Position numbers and translations under genes: made by a program. Below, piece by piece: positions 16,287 to 24,767 of a stretch of DNA of 33,908 bases. Numbering within the stretch: the stretch's first letter is position 1; each line of letters begins with the position of its first letter. Origin of the DNA: Ignavibacteria bacterium. Its GTDB lineage: Bacteria > Bacteroidota > Ignavibacteria > Tepidaquicellales > OLB5. Where the stretch lies: positions 1 through 33,908 of the forward strand of contig JACSRQ010000201.1 in the NCBI GenBank assembly GCA_014879675.1, read 5' to 3'. The notes beneath the pieces were generated by a model. It did no database searches and was not told where the DNA came from. It was given only the letters and a program-made list of their open reading frames with translations.

Positions 16287-16599
16287 TCAGTAATATTAAA
16301 ACTCGTTTTAGATGAACCGATGTGTATTACCGCTCGAGGGCGGAGTTAAGCAAATAACCCAAAATTTGCTATTGCAAAATAGCCAAAGGTTGTACAAAAA
16401 TCAATTCTGAATTCTTAATATACCGACTTTTGTTAAGCCTAATATTGCAATTTATAATTGTTTTTCAAGAAACAGGTTAAGTATATGTTAAGCAGATGTT
16501 AGCACTAATATACGCCTTAAACATGATTGCTATAGAAGCGGAATATACCTAAATTGCTATGCAGTTGATTCAATAACCTTTAATAAGAAACTTAAGAAA
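16287..16599. other. divergent intergenic region without gene
   Basis: This 313-nt AT-rich stretch separates two outward-facing genes and must hold both promoters. An imperfect hairpin GCAAAT-8 nt-ATTTGC is visible at about 16350-16369. I see no repeat family member or other clear site. Confidence 0.4.
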
Positions 16600-17973
16600 A
16601 TGAAAAACTATAATAAACCTTTACAAATTTGTTTCAATATTTTTATGATCTTTTTGTTTTTTGCAGCCGGGCAAACTTACTCGCAATTCACATGGAGCAG
16701 AACTTTCGGCGGTACAGCAAACGATGAGGCGTTCACTTCAATTCAGACACGCGACGGGAATTTTCTGGTTGTAGGCGATAGCGGCTATGGCGCTTCATCT
16801 GTGATCATTAAATACTCTAAACAGGGCGATATTATGTGGAAGAAAATATATTCCGGCGGCGACCGTGTATATATCCGCACTGCTGAAGACCCTTCGGGCA
16901 ATCTCTATTTCAATACTGCAGATGGCATTCTGAAGATCAGCCCCGGCGGCAATACTTTATGGAGAAAGGTATTCAGTCATGTTATTGGATTCCAGTACCT
17001 GAAATTCACTGAAGACTACAAATACCTGATATGCTACGGCAATAATTCGGCAGGTAAGGTTGATTCAAGCGGAAACCTACGGTGGTACAGGGAATACCAG
17101 AACACCACATTCCCAAACACATTCGTACTCGATTTCATTGAATCAAATAACGCGTATTACTTTACGGGAATAGTTCAGTCAACAGGCTATCAGGGATTCA
17201 TCCGAAGGCTGGATACAGCAGGCAATGAGATTTGGTCAAAATATACAACAGCCGGAACAATGATGTGCTCGCTAGTCAAAGTATCCGCCGGAAGCTTTAT
17301 CGTATCCGGTAATACAGGCAATTTTCTGTATTGCAGAAAGTTTGACGCTAATGGTATTACGAAATGGGAAAGAACTTATACTGCCGATTCGTTGATGAAC
17401 GGTTATGCCATAATCAGGGCAGGAGCCAATAAGCTTGCACTGGCAACAGGAGGATATGGCATCAATAGCAGGTTCGTTATGATTGACTCCCTGGGCAGTT
17501 TAGTTATGAATAAGGTTCACTATTACCCGCCTCTTGATAAAGTAATGTATCTCTCGATTTCCGGACCCAACGATAGCGGCTTCGTTCTCACAGGATATAT
17601 AAAGCCGCAGAATTCTGCCACTTTCAACTGGCTTGTAGTGAAAACAGATAAGTACGGAAATACTTCGCCTATTGGTATTGAGCAAATCTCTAATAATGTG
17701 CCTTCAGGATTCAAACTTTACCAAAACTATCCAAATCCATTTAATCCTGTTACCAAAATTATGTTCGATATTCCACAAGACTACAGCGGTCAGCTGGTAA
17801 GATTTTCAGTTTATGATATTTTGGGCAGAATAGTCTACAGTCTTGAAGAAACAAAAAAGGCTGGAGCTTATGAGTTGAGCTTCGATGCCGGTAATTATTC
17901 ATCTGGCATGTATTTTTATACAATAGAAGCGGGTGAATTTAAAGAAACCAAAAAAATGATACTGCTGAAATAG
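16600..17973 (+). CDS. secreted beta-propeller-like protein with T9SS sorting domain
   Basis: The 457-aa protein has a signal peptide (about 1-29, ending TYSQF). Repeated strands of the WSRTFGGTANDEAFTSIQTRDG type follow, with recurrent GNxxW or GNxLW turns near 78, 115, 150 and 210. This pattern is typical of propeller-like T9SS proteins in Bacteroidota and Ignavibacteria. The last 80 residues are a sorting domain: GFKLYQNYPNPFNP, a YDILGRIV strand, GMYFYTIEAG and the end KKMILLK. It is expected to be exported to the surface or medium. No enzymatic motif was recognised. It stands alone on the plus strand, diverging from the surface block. Confidence 0.85.
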   Translation: MKNYNKPLQICFNIFMIFLFFAAGQTYSQFTWSRTFGGTANDEAFTSIQTRDGNFLVVGDSGYGASSVIIKYSKQGDIMWKKIYSGGDRVYIRTAEDPSGNLYFNTADGILKISPGGNTLWRKVFSHVIGFQYLKFTEDYKYLICYGNNSAGKVDSSGNLRWYREYQNTTFPNTFVLDFIESNNAYYFTGIVQSTGYQGFIRRLDTAGNEIWSKYTTAGTMMCSLVKVSAGSFIVSGNTGNFLYCRKFDANGITKWERTYTADSLMNGYAIIRAGANKLALATGGYGINSRFVMIDSLGSLVMNKVHYYPPLDKVMYLSISGPNDSGFVLTGYIKPQNSATFNWLVVKTDKYGNTSPIGIEQISNNVPSGFKLYQNYPNPFNPVTKIMFDIPQDYSGQLVRFSVYDILGRIVYSLEETKKAGAYELSFDAGNYSSGMYFYTIEAGEFKETKKMILLK

Positions 17974-18078
17974 TATTTCTTCCAATTTTCACGGTCGTCT
18001 GTTTTTTTCAGTTGAATATGTTTACAAATATCTCTAACCTTGCTAACCCTCAGGTAATTATTCAACTGAAATTAAGAA

Positions 18079-19029
18079 ATGATCCTATTAGGTTATCCTG
18101 ATTATACAAAACCGGGTTTTGATGTGAATGCTCCATGCCCTGAATGGAGGTGGCCGAATATGATCATCTATAACCGGACCAAATCTGCTTACTATCCTCT
18201 CCATACTGGACCGCTCACCCTGAAATTTACAATAAAAGGTGAAGAGTATTTCGCTACCAAAGAACGCAGCTACAGGGTGCAGCCATTTTCTTACTTGATA
18301 TTCAACGAAGGGCAAAAGTATTCCGCTAGGATACAATCAGTAACTGAGTCCGAAACGCTTTCGGTGTTCTTCAGGCCTGCATTTGCGGAAGAAGTGCTTA
18401 CTAGCCTCATCGCAGGTGAGGATATGATCCTGGAAAACTGCAGCAGCCAGAGCGCGCAGCCTGTCAGATTCATGGAAATGATCTACCCATTCGATGGCAG
18501 GATCATGCAGTTCATGTATAAGTTCGCACTTGCGGCAAAAACCGGCTTCGATGATAACCAGTGGCTTGAAGAGGAGTTCTTTCTCCTGCTCAAGCTGCTG
18601 CTAAATATACACAGGCAGGTGGGCGAGGATATCGGAAAAATACCTGCGGTCAAAAAATCAACAAGGATGGAAGTTTACAAAAGAATAAATAATGCCAAAG
18701 ATTATATCGATGATAATTTTGACTCTGAGATCAAAATAGAAGATGCCGCAAAGATTGCATGTATGTCGAGCTTTCACTTCATAAGGCTATTTAAAACTGT
18801 TTTCGAAGATACTCCATACCAATACATTACTCAGAAGAGGCTTTCAAAAGCAAGCAGCCTGGTAATGAAAACAGATATTCCTATTACGGAAGTGTGTTTA
18901 TCGGTCGGATTCAGCAGCCTGAGCTCTTTCAGCTGGCTCTTTAAACAGAAATACGGTATATCGCCTGAAACCATGCGAAATAACTATTTTTCATTCGAAA
19001 GAAAATTAGCAGGAATTAAGAAGTCATAG
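18079..19029 (+). CDS. AraC-family transcriptional regulator
   Basis: The 316-aa protein has an N-terminal cupin-like sensing domain (about 40-180) and a C-terminal AraC double helix-turn-helix (about 205-305). Key segments are RINNAKDYIDDNF, IEDAAKIACMSSFHFIRLFKTVF, TPYQYITQKRLSKA and the second helix-turn-helix TEVCLSVGFSSLSSFSWLFKQKYGISPE. It should bind DNA and activate or repress in response to a small ligand. The VOC-family gene 59 nt downstream in the same direction is a plausible target or partner, but no operator is evident. Confidence 0.92.
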   Translation: MILLGYPDYTKPGFDVNAPCPEWRWPNMIIYNRTKSAYYPLHTGPLTLKFTIKGEEYFATKERSYRVQPFSYLIFNEGQKYSARIQSVTESETLSVFFRPAFAEEVLTSLIAGEDMILENCSSQSAQPVRFMEMIYPFDGRIMQFMYKFALAAKTGFDDNQWLEEEFFLLLKLLLNIHRQVGEDIGKIPAVKKSTRMEVYKRINNAKDYIDDNFDSEIKIEDAAKIACMSSFHFIRLFKTVFEDTPYQYITQKRLSKASSLVMKTDIPITEVCLSVGFSSLSSFSWLFKQKYGISPETMRNNYFSFERKLAGIKKS

Positions 19030-19088
19030 TCTGTCCTATGCAGTATCTTTGTCTATCAATCAATTAATTATTTACTGAAAGGTTTAAT

Positions 19089-19472
19089 ATGAGTAATACA
19101 ATAAACTGGTTTGAACTGCCTGTTATAGATTTCGACAGGGCAAAGAAGTTTTATGAAGCAATTTTTGAAAGTAAGATCGATGACCAAATGATGGGTCCCT
19201 ACCGCATGGGATTCTTTCCGATGGACGGAGCAGGAGTGGGCGGCGCTATCGTTCACGGCGAGGGATACGAGCCAAGCGATAAGGGCGCGATGATCTATCT
19301 GAATGCTGATGGAATTATTGATGAAGTTATCAGCAGGATCGATGCAGCGGGCGGCAAGGTTGTAGTACCCAGGACTCCAATCACGCCGGAAATAGGCGAC
19401 TTCTCGATCTTCCTCGATACAGAAGGCAATAAAGTTGCATTGCACACACCGCCTGCAAGAGAAAAGAAATAA
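19089..19472 (+). CDS. VOC-family (glyoxalase/bleomycin-resistance fold) protein
   Basis: The 127-aa product is one VOC domain with paired beta-alpha-beta-beta-beta modules: INWFELPVIDFDRAKKFYEAIF at 4-25, GGAIVHG near 56 and the second module MIYLNADGIIDEVISRIDAAGGKV, ending FSIFLDTEGNKVALH. Members bind metal and act as lyases, isomerases or antibiotic-binding proteins; which applies here cannot be told. It follows the AraC regulator and ends at a strong terminator. Confidence 0.88.
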   Translation: MSNTINWFELPVIDFDRAKKFYEAIFESKIDDQMMGPYRMGFFPMDGAGVGGAIVHGEGYEPSDKGAMIYLNADGIIDEVISRIDAAGGKVVVPRTPITPEIGDFSIFLDTEGNKVALHTPPAREKK

Positions 19473-19487
19473 GTTGAGTTAAATTAC

Positions 19488-19510
19488 AAAAGGGGCATTT
19501 GCCCCTTTTT
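19488..19510 (+). terminator. Rho-independent terminator after VOC gene
   Basis: AAAAGGGGC (19488-19496), loop ATTT and GCCCCTTTT plus one more T form a 9-bp stem with a T-run. It lies 16 nt after the VOC stop codon. Confidence 0.88.
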
Positions 19511-19671
19511 GTTTATCTGCCCCGAGTAATAATACTGCTATTGTATCCTTGCCTGCCAAAAACCACAAATTTCTATTTTTGGAGTGCATCAACTGTGTGG
19601 ATGCTTAATCACTTTTATAGTGTATCAAGTACTGCCGCATTTAAAGCGATTGCCTAAAAGATATACAAGTA

Positions 19672-20034
19672 CTAAGCGAATAATGGCGTATTATCAATAA
19701 ATATAAGGTACCTTTCAACCAGGTCGCCCTTCATATAAAAAATGTTGGTGAAGTTTACCGGAACCACTTTGCCGTCGAGCCTTGTATATGTTACTCTGCC
19801 TTCCCACACGATACCATCTTTGTTTTCCCAGTAATTTAATACTTCATGCGAGCTTGAACCGATCATTCCGAAGAATGCAGCGACATAGTCTTCAATAGGC
19901 TTTCTTCCGAAAACAGATTCAGCGTTACCAAAACGGAACTCACCATTTTCTGTAATGTACTCCGAAAACTTTTTTGCATCTTTTGCGTCAATTGTTTCGC
20001 CAATACCGGCGAGCCAGTTTTTTATATCCTGCAT
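19672..20034 (-). CDS. SnoaL/NTF2-like fold protein
   Basis: The 120-aa protein starts with an amphipathic helix (IKNWLAGIGETIDAKDAKKFSEYITENGEFRFG) followed by a curved sheet (VLNYWENKDGIVWEGRVTYTRLDG, VPVNFTNIFYMKGDLVERYLIFID). This is typical of SnoaL-like/DUF4440 proteins, which form small cone-shaped pockets and include cyclases, isomerases and unknowns. Function is not known. It is monocistronic, and its neighbours do not suggest a pathway. Confidence 0.8.
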   Translation of the reverse strand: MQDIKNWLAGIGETIDAKDAKKFSEYITENGEFRFGNAESVFGRKPIEDYVAAFFGMIGSSSHEVLNYWENKDGIVWEGRVTYTRLDGKVVPVNFTNIFYMKGDLVERYLIFIDNTPLFA

Positions 20035-20088
20035 CTATTACCTCTTTTAATGGATTGATTTAAGAATAAGCTACAAAAATCTGCATTC

Positions 20089-20116
20089 AAATAGTAAATA
20101 GCAAATACCAAATCCC
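20089..20116. repeat. short heptamer run AAATNNN
   Basis: Four phased 7-mers, AAATAGT, AAATAGC, AAATACC and AAATCCC, share the AAANNNN pattern of the longer arrays. Nearby (20142-20149) CAAATAGC recurs. This lies in the 406-nt gap 20035-20440. Confidence 0.65.
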
Positions 20117-20270
20117 GCTCCATGCTTCCTCGTGCCACGAATCGCAAATAGCGGGAATAAATAGCACTTCATTTATCTTTTGTTCAACATCAATCTTGCA
20201 TACTCTGATTTCGTGGAACGAGTATCTTCTGATAATTTAGCTCAAGGGGTTTTGTATTTTCTAAATCCAT

Positions 20271-20316
20271 CCGCTCCCCCTCTCCTTTTAGGAGAGGGGG
20301 GCTGGGGGGTGAGGTG
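20271..20316. repeat. C-rich hairpin repeat CCCCCTCTCC/GGAGAGGGGG
   Basis: A strong stem with TTTTA-type loop is followed by GGGGGGTGAGGTG, the same ending as the repeat at 12-65. Confidence 0.85.
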
Positions 20317-20337
20317 ATAATCATCGCCTGCAAGCAG

Positions 20338-20373
20338 AAATCCCCGTCTTGCCTTAAGCAGAAACGGGGATTT
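20338..20373. terminator. hairpin AAATCCCCGT/ACGGGGATTT, possible terminator
   Basis: AAATCCCCGT (20338-20347) pairs perfectly with ACGGGGATTT (20364-20373) over a 16-nt loop. The T-run is short. It lies between the ends or starts of minus-strand genes, downstream of the deiminase (which ends at 20441), so it could end that transcript. Confidence 0.55.
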
Positions 20374-20440
20374 GTACTCATATTCTGAAATCATGGTTAA
20401 TCTAATCAGGTAAATCCTTTAATCAGTGTAATCTGCGATC

Positions 20441-22228
20441 CTATTTGATCAATATCATCTTCTTCACATCCGTAAATTCGCCTGCAGTCAGTTTATAGAA
20501 ATATATTCCGCTTGCGAATCTTGATGCGTTCCACTCGAAGCTGTATGAGCCTGCATTCATGTATGCATCCGTTACTTTCAATACTTCTCTGCCTGACGCA
20601 TCATAAATTTTCAATGTAACGTTTGAGCTCTTTGCAATATCGAACTTAATTTTTGTTGAAGGATTAAACGGATTCGGAAAGTTCTGCATTAGCGCAAACT
20701 TGAGAGGTGTTACGCTGTTTATTGGCGTAACTGCTATCGGACTCGATACAGTGAATCTGAAGTTACCCGAAGGTGCCGGAAGCGGCTTGGTCACAGTTCT
20801 TCCGCTTACTGATGCGGCTGAGATATAGTAATATATTTTTGTACCGGAAACCTGTGCCGGTATGTTAGCCCTGAATGTATCGCCGGTATTGGTCATGTTC
20901 ACCTGTGTGAATCCCGAAGTTGTGTCTAGTGTCCAGAACATCTTCGCACTCTGAATACCGCTTTTTGATTTTATGTAAGCTTTTACTTCAGTCGGATTCC
21001 CCGCATTGCTTGTATCCCTTATGCCTGAATGTGAAATAAATACCGGTTCGCTCACTCCAATTTCTTTGGTTATGCAATGTATCGCGCCAAGTGAAGGAAT
21101 GATAGCATTGCAGTCAATACCAACAATTTTGTATCCAGGTAATGCTTCCCTGTATATTCTGAGAGCGGTAGTATCATACTGCTGAGCGTAAGTGGGAACA
21201 ATTACAGTTTTATTAACAAATACTGAATTCGTATATGTTCTGTAATCGCCGCCATTGTTTGGATATTGTCCGTTTGGTCCCGGAGGCATTGGTATCCTGA
21301 TAACCTTATAAGGCTTATTAAAGCATGTTCTGAAGTTTGCCAAAACATACTGCAGGTTCAGCTCGATCTGGGGACCATCCGCAATGCCCGCCGGGTATTG
21401 ACCCACAAGCAATGTCTCTTCATCGAGCAGCTTTATGTGCATATCAATGTGGTGGATCTGGTCATAAGGGAGCGTCTCCATCTTGATATACCTGTTTATC
21501 CCCATGTATGTGCTCATAATCCCATTTATCTGAGACTCGTTCTTAGCCGATACACCGTAAGGATTACCAGCCTGGTTTTCAGTTAGAATTAGCTTTGAAG
21601 CGAAAGCCGTTCCGTGGCCATCTGCCATAAAATTCCCGCCAGTGTTCACAAGGTCATTTGGTGAATTCAATGTCTGGTGGATCGGTACTCCCATATAATT
21701 CGAAATAAACACGGGTGAGGCATTATCTTGCGGCCTGCTGGGTCTGTTATATATCCAGTCAACTATCCTTAATGTATCAACCGTTCCGGAATATACGGTC
21801 CACGGACCGTAATCTCTGCACCAGATACTGTTAAATGAAGTTATCAAAAACCGCAGGTTTGTATGCGGCACACCTCCTGAAGTTAAATATGTTTTCACGC
21901 TGTTTGAATCCGAACATATTATATACACTAGGCATTCTTCCTGTGCATGGTCAACTATCTGTCTAAGTATTGGAAGCTGTGCCGTCCAGGTTATTTGTAT
22001 TGCCTGCAGCTCTTCCCATTCCGCCATTGTTCTGACAGGGCCGGGCGGGGGATTAGGATCCATAACCTGCTGCGGATATGGATTTTTCCTCAAATACTCG
22101 AGCTGGGATTTCTCCCACTCCGTCATATAGTTTGGAAGGAAGGTTTTGCTGTTATCCTGTGTGAATGCGCCAACAGGTAATAAAATCATTGAGAGCAAAA
22201 AAATTAACAAGCCTGTAGTATATTTCAT
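20441..22228 (-). CDS. peptidylarginine/agmatine deiminase-family enzyme with T9SS sorting domain
   Basis: The ATG at 22228 is used, as it opens the signal peptide (MKYTTGLLIF); an upstream in-frame ATG would add 17 residues. The catalytic domain (about 60-400) belongs to the Porphyromonas-type PAD family, with the guanidine-modifying residues in order: WCRDYGPW (D139), GGNFMADG near 197, HHIDMH (H260, D262) and GAIHC (H384, C385). The family converts arginine or agmatine guanidinium groups to citrulline or N-carbamoylputrescine. A short Ig-like segment (about 405-500) and a T9SS sorting domain (NFPNPFNP, end KKMILIK) follow, so it is a secreted or surface enzyme. This matches P. gingivalis PPAD in layout. 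Substrate, protein or agmatine, is open. Confidence 0.88.
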   Translation of the reverse strand: MKYTTGLLIFLLSMILLPVGAFTQDNSKTFLPNYMTEWEKSQLEYLRKNPYPQQVMDPNPPPGPVRTMAEWEELQAIQITWTAQLPILRQIVDHAQEECLVYIICSDSNSVKTYLTSGGVPHTNLRFLITSFNSIWCRDYGPWTVYSGTVDTLRIVDWIYNRPSRPQDNASPVFISNYMGVPIHQTLNSPNDLVNTGGNFMADGHGTAFASKLILTENQAGNPYGVSAKNESQINGIMSTYMGINRYIKMETLPYDQIHHIDMHIKLLDEETLLVGQYPAGIADGPQIELNLQYVLANFRTCFNKPYKVIRIPMPPGPNGQYPNNGGDYRTYTNSVFVNKTVIVPTYAQQYDTTALRIYREALPGYKIVGIDCNAIIPSLGAIHCITKEIGVSEPVFISHSGIRDTSNAGNPTEVKAYIKSKSGIQSAKMFWTLDTTSGFTQVNMTNTGDTFRANIPAQVSGTKIYYYISAASVSGRTVTKPLPAPSGNFRFTVSSPIAVTPINSVTPLKFALMQNFPNPFNPSTKIKFDIAKSSNVTLKIYDASGREVLKVTDAYMNAGSYSFEWNASRFASGIYFYKLTAGEFTDVKKMILIK

Positions 22229-22417
22229 TTTATAACGTATTTTTGTAATGTGTAATAATAATAAAATATGTTTTGGCATACAACGGACATAATGGGATTA
22301 TATTGGGAATTTTGGCCGCCACCGCCGAATTTTACTAATTATCTTGAATATTGCCTGTGTAAATGATATTTTTACATATATTGTGTATATATATAACAGT
22401 TTGCTGTAAATACGGCT

Positions 22418-23140
22418 ATGGGCGGAAAGTTTGACTATATAGAAAGCAACCTGCTGAAACTTAAGCAAAAAATTCAGAAGGTTTGTGTAAATTGCGGAAG
22501 GGATCCCAAAGAGATCTACATAATTGCAGTGAGCAAAACTTTCCCGGTTGATGCAGTTGCATCGGCTATGGATTATAATCAGCTAGATTTCGGTGAGAAT
22601 CGTGTGCAGGAACTGCTCGGCAAGGAAGAAGAGCTGCGTGACAGGATAATACACTGGCACCTGATAGGCCACCTGCAGACAAATAAAGTGAAGTTCATTG
22701 TCCCGTTTGTTTTTCTGGTGCATTCACTTGATAGCCTCAAGCTTGCGCAGAAGATAAATTCAGAAGCTGCGGCTATTGGCAGAACCGTAAAGTGCCTCGT
22801 TCAGGTAAATACATCCGGAGAGGACCAGAAATCGGGCTGCGAAGCAAAATACGCTCTGAAGCTTGTGAAGGAGATTTCACTGCTCGAAAATATCAGGATA
22901 AAGGGCCTGATGACGATCGGAAAAATAATGGCCGATGAAAAAGATCCCGCTGAAAGGGAAGTTGTAAGAGGTAATTTCAGGCAGCTTAGAGAATTATTCG
23001 AAGAAATTAAAAGTCACAGCATACCCGGAGTTGATATGAAGTATTTATCAATGGGTATGACATCAGATTATGATATTGCAGTTGAAGAAGGCTCAAATAT
23101 GTTAAGGGTCGGCTCGGCAATATTCGGCAAAAGAGATTAA
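22418..23140 (+). CDS. YggS/PLPBP-family pyridoxal-phosphate-binding protein
   Basis: The 240-aa single-domain PLP protein has the Schiff-base lysine in IIAVSKT (K40), FGENRVQEL near 79, HWHLIGHLQTNK near 95, VNTSGEDQKSG near 136 and SMGMTSDYDIAVEEGSNMLRVGSAIFG at the end. The family keeps cellular PLP and amino-acid pools balanced and has no known enzymatic reaction. It is followed 76 nt later by divIVA, an arrangement reminiscent of the ylmE-divIVA neighbourhood of Gram-positive division clusters. Confidence 0.95.
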   Translation: MGGKFDYIESNLLKLKQKIQKVCVNCGRDPKEIYIIAVSKTFPVDAVASAMDYNQLDFGENRVQELLGKEEELRDRIIHWHLIGHLQTNKVKFIVPFVFLVHSLDSLKLAQKINSEAAAIGRTVKCLVQVNTSGEDQKSGCEAKYALKLVKEISLLENIRIKGLMTIGKIMADEKDPAEREVVRGNFRQLRELFEEIKSHSIPGVDMKYLSMGMTSDYDIAVEEGSNMLRVGSAIFGKRD

Positions 23141-23216
23141 AATAAACGTAACTGGATCATCTGCTTTTGAAGGCAGTCCGGAAATATAACCGGAAATTAT
23201 AAAGGGAGAACAACAA

Positions 23217-23831
23217 ATGAGGTTATCAGCAATCGATATTAAGAAGCAGGAATTTAAGAAGTCAATGCGCGGCTATGATGTAAGTGAGGTTGAAGCTTAT
23301 TTGGATACTGTTGGAAATACTGTTGAGAATCTTTTCCGCGAAATTGAAACATTGAAAGAACAGGTTACAAAGCTCGAATCTGAAAAGGAAGAGCTTGATA
23401 CCGAGATACAGGTTTACCGCGAGAATGAAAAAACATTCCAGAAGGCCATCGTGAAGTCACAGGATATGGCCGAAGATATTCTGGATAATGCGAGAAAACG
23501 CGCCGAGCTTATCATTAAAGAAGCTGAGATACTTTCCAGCAAAACCAAAGTGCAGGCACAGGAAGAATTCCTTAACCTCAGGCAGGAACTGGAAGAACTT
23601 AAGCAGAAGAATGAAGTTGTGATAGATGATATCCGGAATTACCTGGTTGAAAAGCTGAATTCGATTGATGAGTACCAGCGCAACAGGAAGATATTCAAGC
23701 TGGAAAACAATATCACTTCAATGGAAAAAGTTGCGTCAATGGAACCCGCAAAGGAAGAACAGCCCTCTAATACATTCGGACTCAACCTTGGAAATATAAA
23801 TATGGGACTCGACGACCAGGGCAGCAAGTAA
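23217..23831 (+). CDS. DivIVA-domain coiled-coil protein
   Basis: The 204-aa protein opens with the DivIVA membrane-binding signature (LSAIDIKKQEFKKSMRGYDVSEVEAYLD at 3-30, given here as motif) and continues as a long coiled coil (about 33-165, rich in E/K/L heptads). A low-complexity C-terminus follows. DivIVA proteins sense membrane curvature and organise polar or septal growth; homologues outside Gram-positives are less studied. A clear Shine-Dalgarno AGGGAG precedes the ATG, unusual in this window. It lies between the YggS-type gene and the purine nucleoside phosphorylase gene. Confidence 0.92.
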   Translation: MRLSAIDIKKQEFKKSMRGYDVSEVEAYLDTVGNTVENLFREIETLKEQVTKLESEKEELDTEIQVYRENEKTFQKAIVKSQDMAEDILDNARKRAELIIKEAEILSSKTKVQAQEEFLNLRQELEELKQKNEVVIDDIRNYLVEKLNSIDEYQRNRKIFKLENNITSMEKVASMEPAKEEQPSNTFGLNLGNINMGLDDQGSK

Positions 23832-23959
23832 TACTATGTGCTCTCTGCTTTGATCATACTTAGCTGCGATAATCCAAGTTGCTTCCTGTATGCACAACGA
23901 AGCAATATTCAAAACACAATTGAACCTTGAGAACTGTATATAGAACCGCTGAACATGAA

Positions 23960-24742
23960 ATGAATTCGTATGAATTCATCGGTAATACAACCGGTGGATT
24001 CACCGCTGATGTTGGCATAATCCTCGGCACAGGTCTTGGCGGTTTGGTTAAGGATATAGATATACAGCATAAGATCGATTATAAAGAAATACCGCATTTC
24101 CCCGTATCTACCGTAGAGTCACATCACGGCAACCTGATACTCGGCAAAATTTCTGGCAAAAATGCAGTCGTGATGCAGGGCAGGTTTCACTACTACGAAA
24201 ATTACGCGCACGAAGAAATTACTTACCCACTGCGGTTGATGAAACGAATGGGTGTGCATACTTTGATAGTCTCAAATGCCTGCGGCGGACTTAATCCCTC
24301 ATACAGGAAAGCAGACCTGATGATTATGCGCGATCATATTAATTTTCATTATGATACTCCGCTTAAGAATTTCAAGCTTCCTGCTTCAAACAGGCAGATT
24401 TACGATAGGAGCCTGATATCACTAGCGGAAAAAGCAGCGCTCGATAACAGCATCAGCGTAAGGAAGGGTGTTTACCTCTCGCTGCACGGACCTGCGCTGG
24501 AAACCAGGGCGGAGTACGGCATGGTGAGGAAGTTTGGGGCAGATGCTGTTGGAATGTCAACAATCCCCGAAGCAACTGTGGCAGCAAATATCGGCATCAA
24601 AACTCTCGGGCTTTCGATAATAACGGATATGGGACTTCCTGATACGCTTAAGCCTGCTGTGCTTGCGGAGATACTTGAATCCGCAGCCGAAGCTGAGCCG
24701 AAAATGACCCTGCTTACACGCAAAACTATTGAAATGTTATAG
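23960..24742 (+). CDS. purine nucleoside phosphorylase (PNP-I, trimeric type) with altered base site
   Basis: The ATG at 23960 is preferred over an upstream TTG. The 260-aa protein holds GTGLGGL (23-29, phosphate loop), GRFHYYE (R75, H77), NACGGLN (106-112), GPALETRAEY (E181) and GMST (198-201), the hallmarks of class I trimeric PNP, which splits purine nucleosides with phosphate. The usual base-contact Asn (human N243, in the ITN motif) is Asp here (D223, ITD). The His that binds the ribose 5'-OH (human H257) is missing, as no His follows D223. This may shift specificity to 6-aminopurines or methylthioadenosine, but that is inference. It is followed 25 nt later by a divergent paralogue. Confidence 0.9.
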   Translation: MNSYEFIGNTTGGFTADVGIILGTGLGGLVKDIDIQHKIDYKEIPHFPVSTVESHHGNLILGKISGKNAVVMQGRFHYYENYAHEEITYPLRLMKRMGVHTLIVSNACGGLNPSYRKADLMIMRDHINFHYDTPLKNFKLPASNRQIYDRSLISLAEKAALDNSISVRKGVYLSLHGPALETRAEYGMVRKFGADAVGMSTIPEATVAANIGIKTLGLSIITDMGLPDTLKPAVLAEILESAAEAEPKMTLLTRKTIEML

Positions 24743-24767
24743 AATTTATTTAACCGGGCTATAATTA

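Noticed and set aside
16350-16369. Hairpin GCAAAT/ATTTGC as an operator
   Set aside because: Only 6-bp arms with an 8-nt loop in AT-rich DNA; could be chance.
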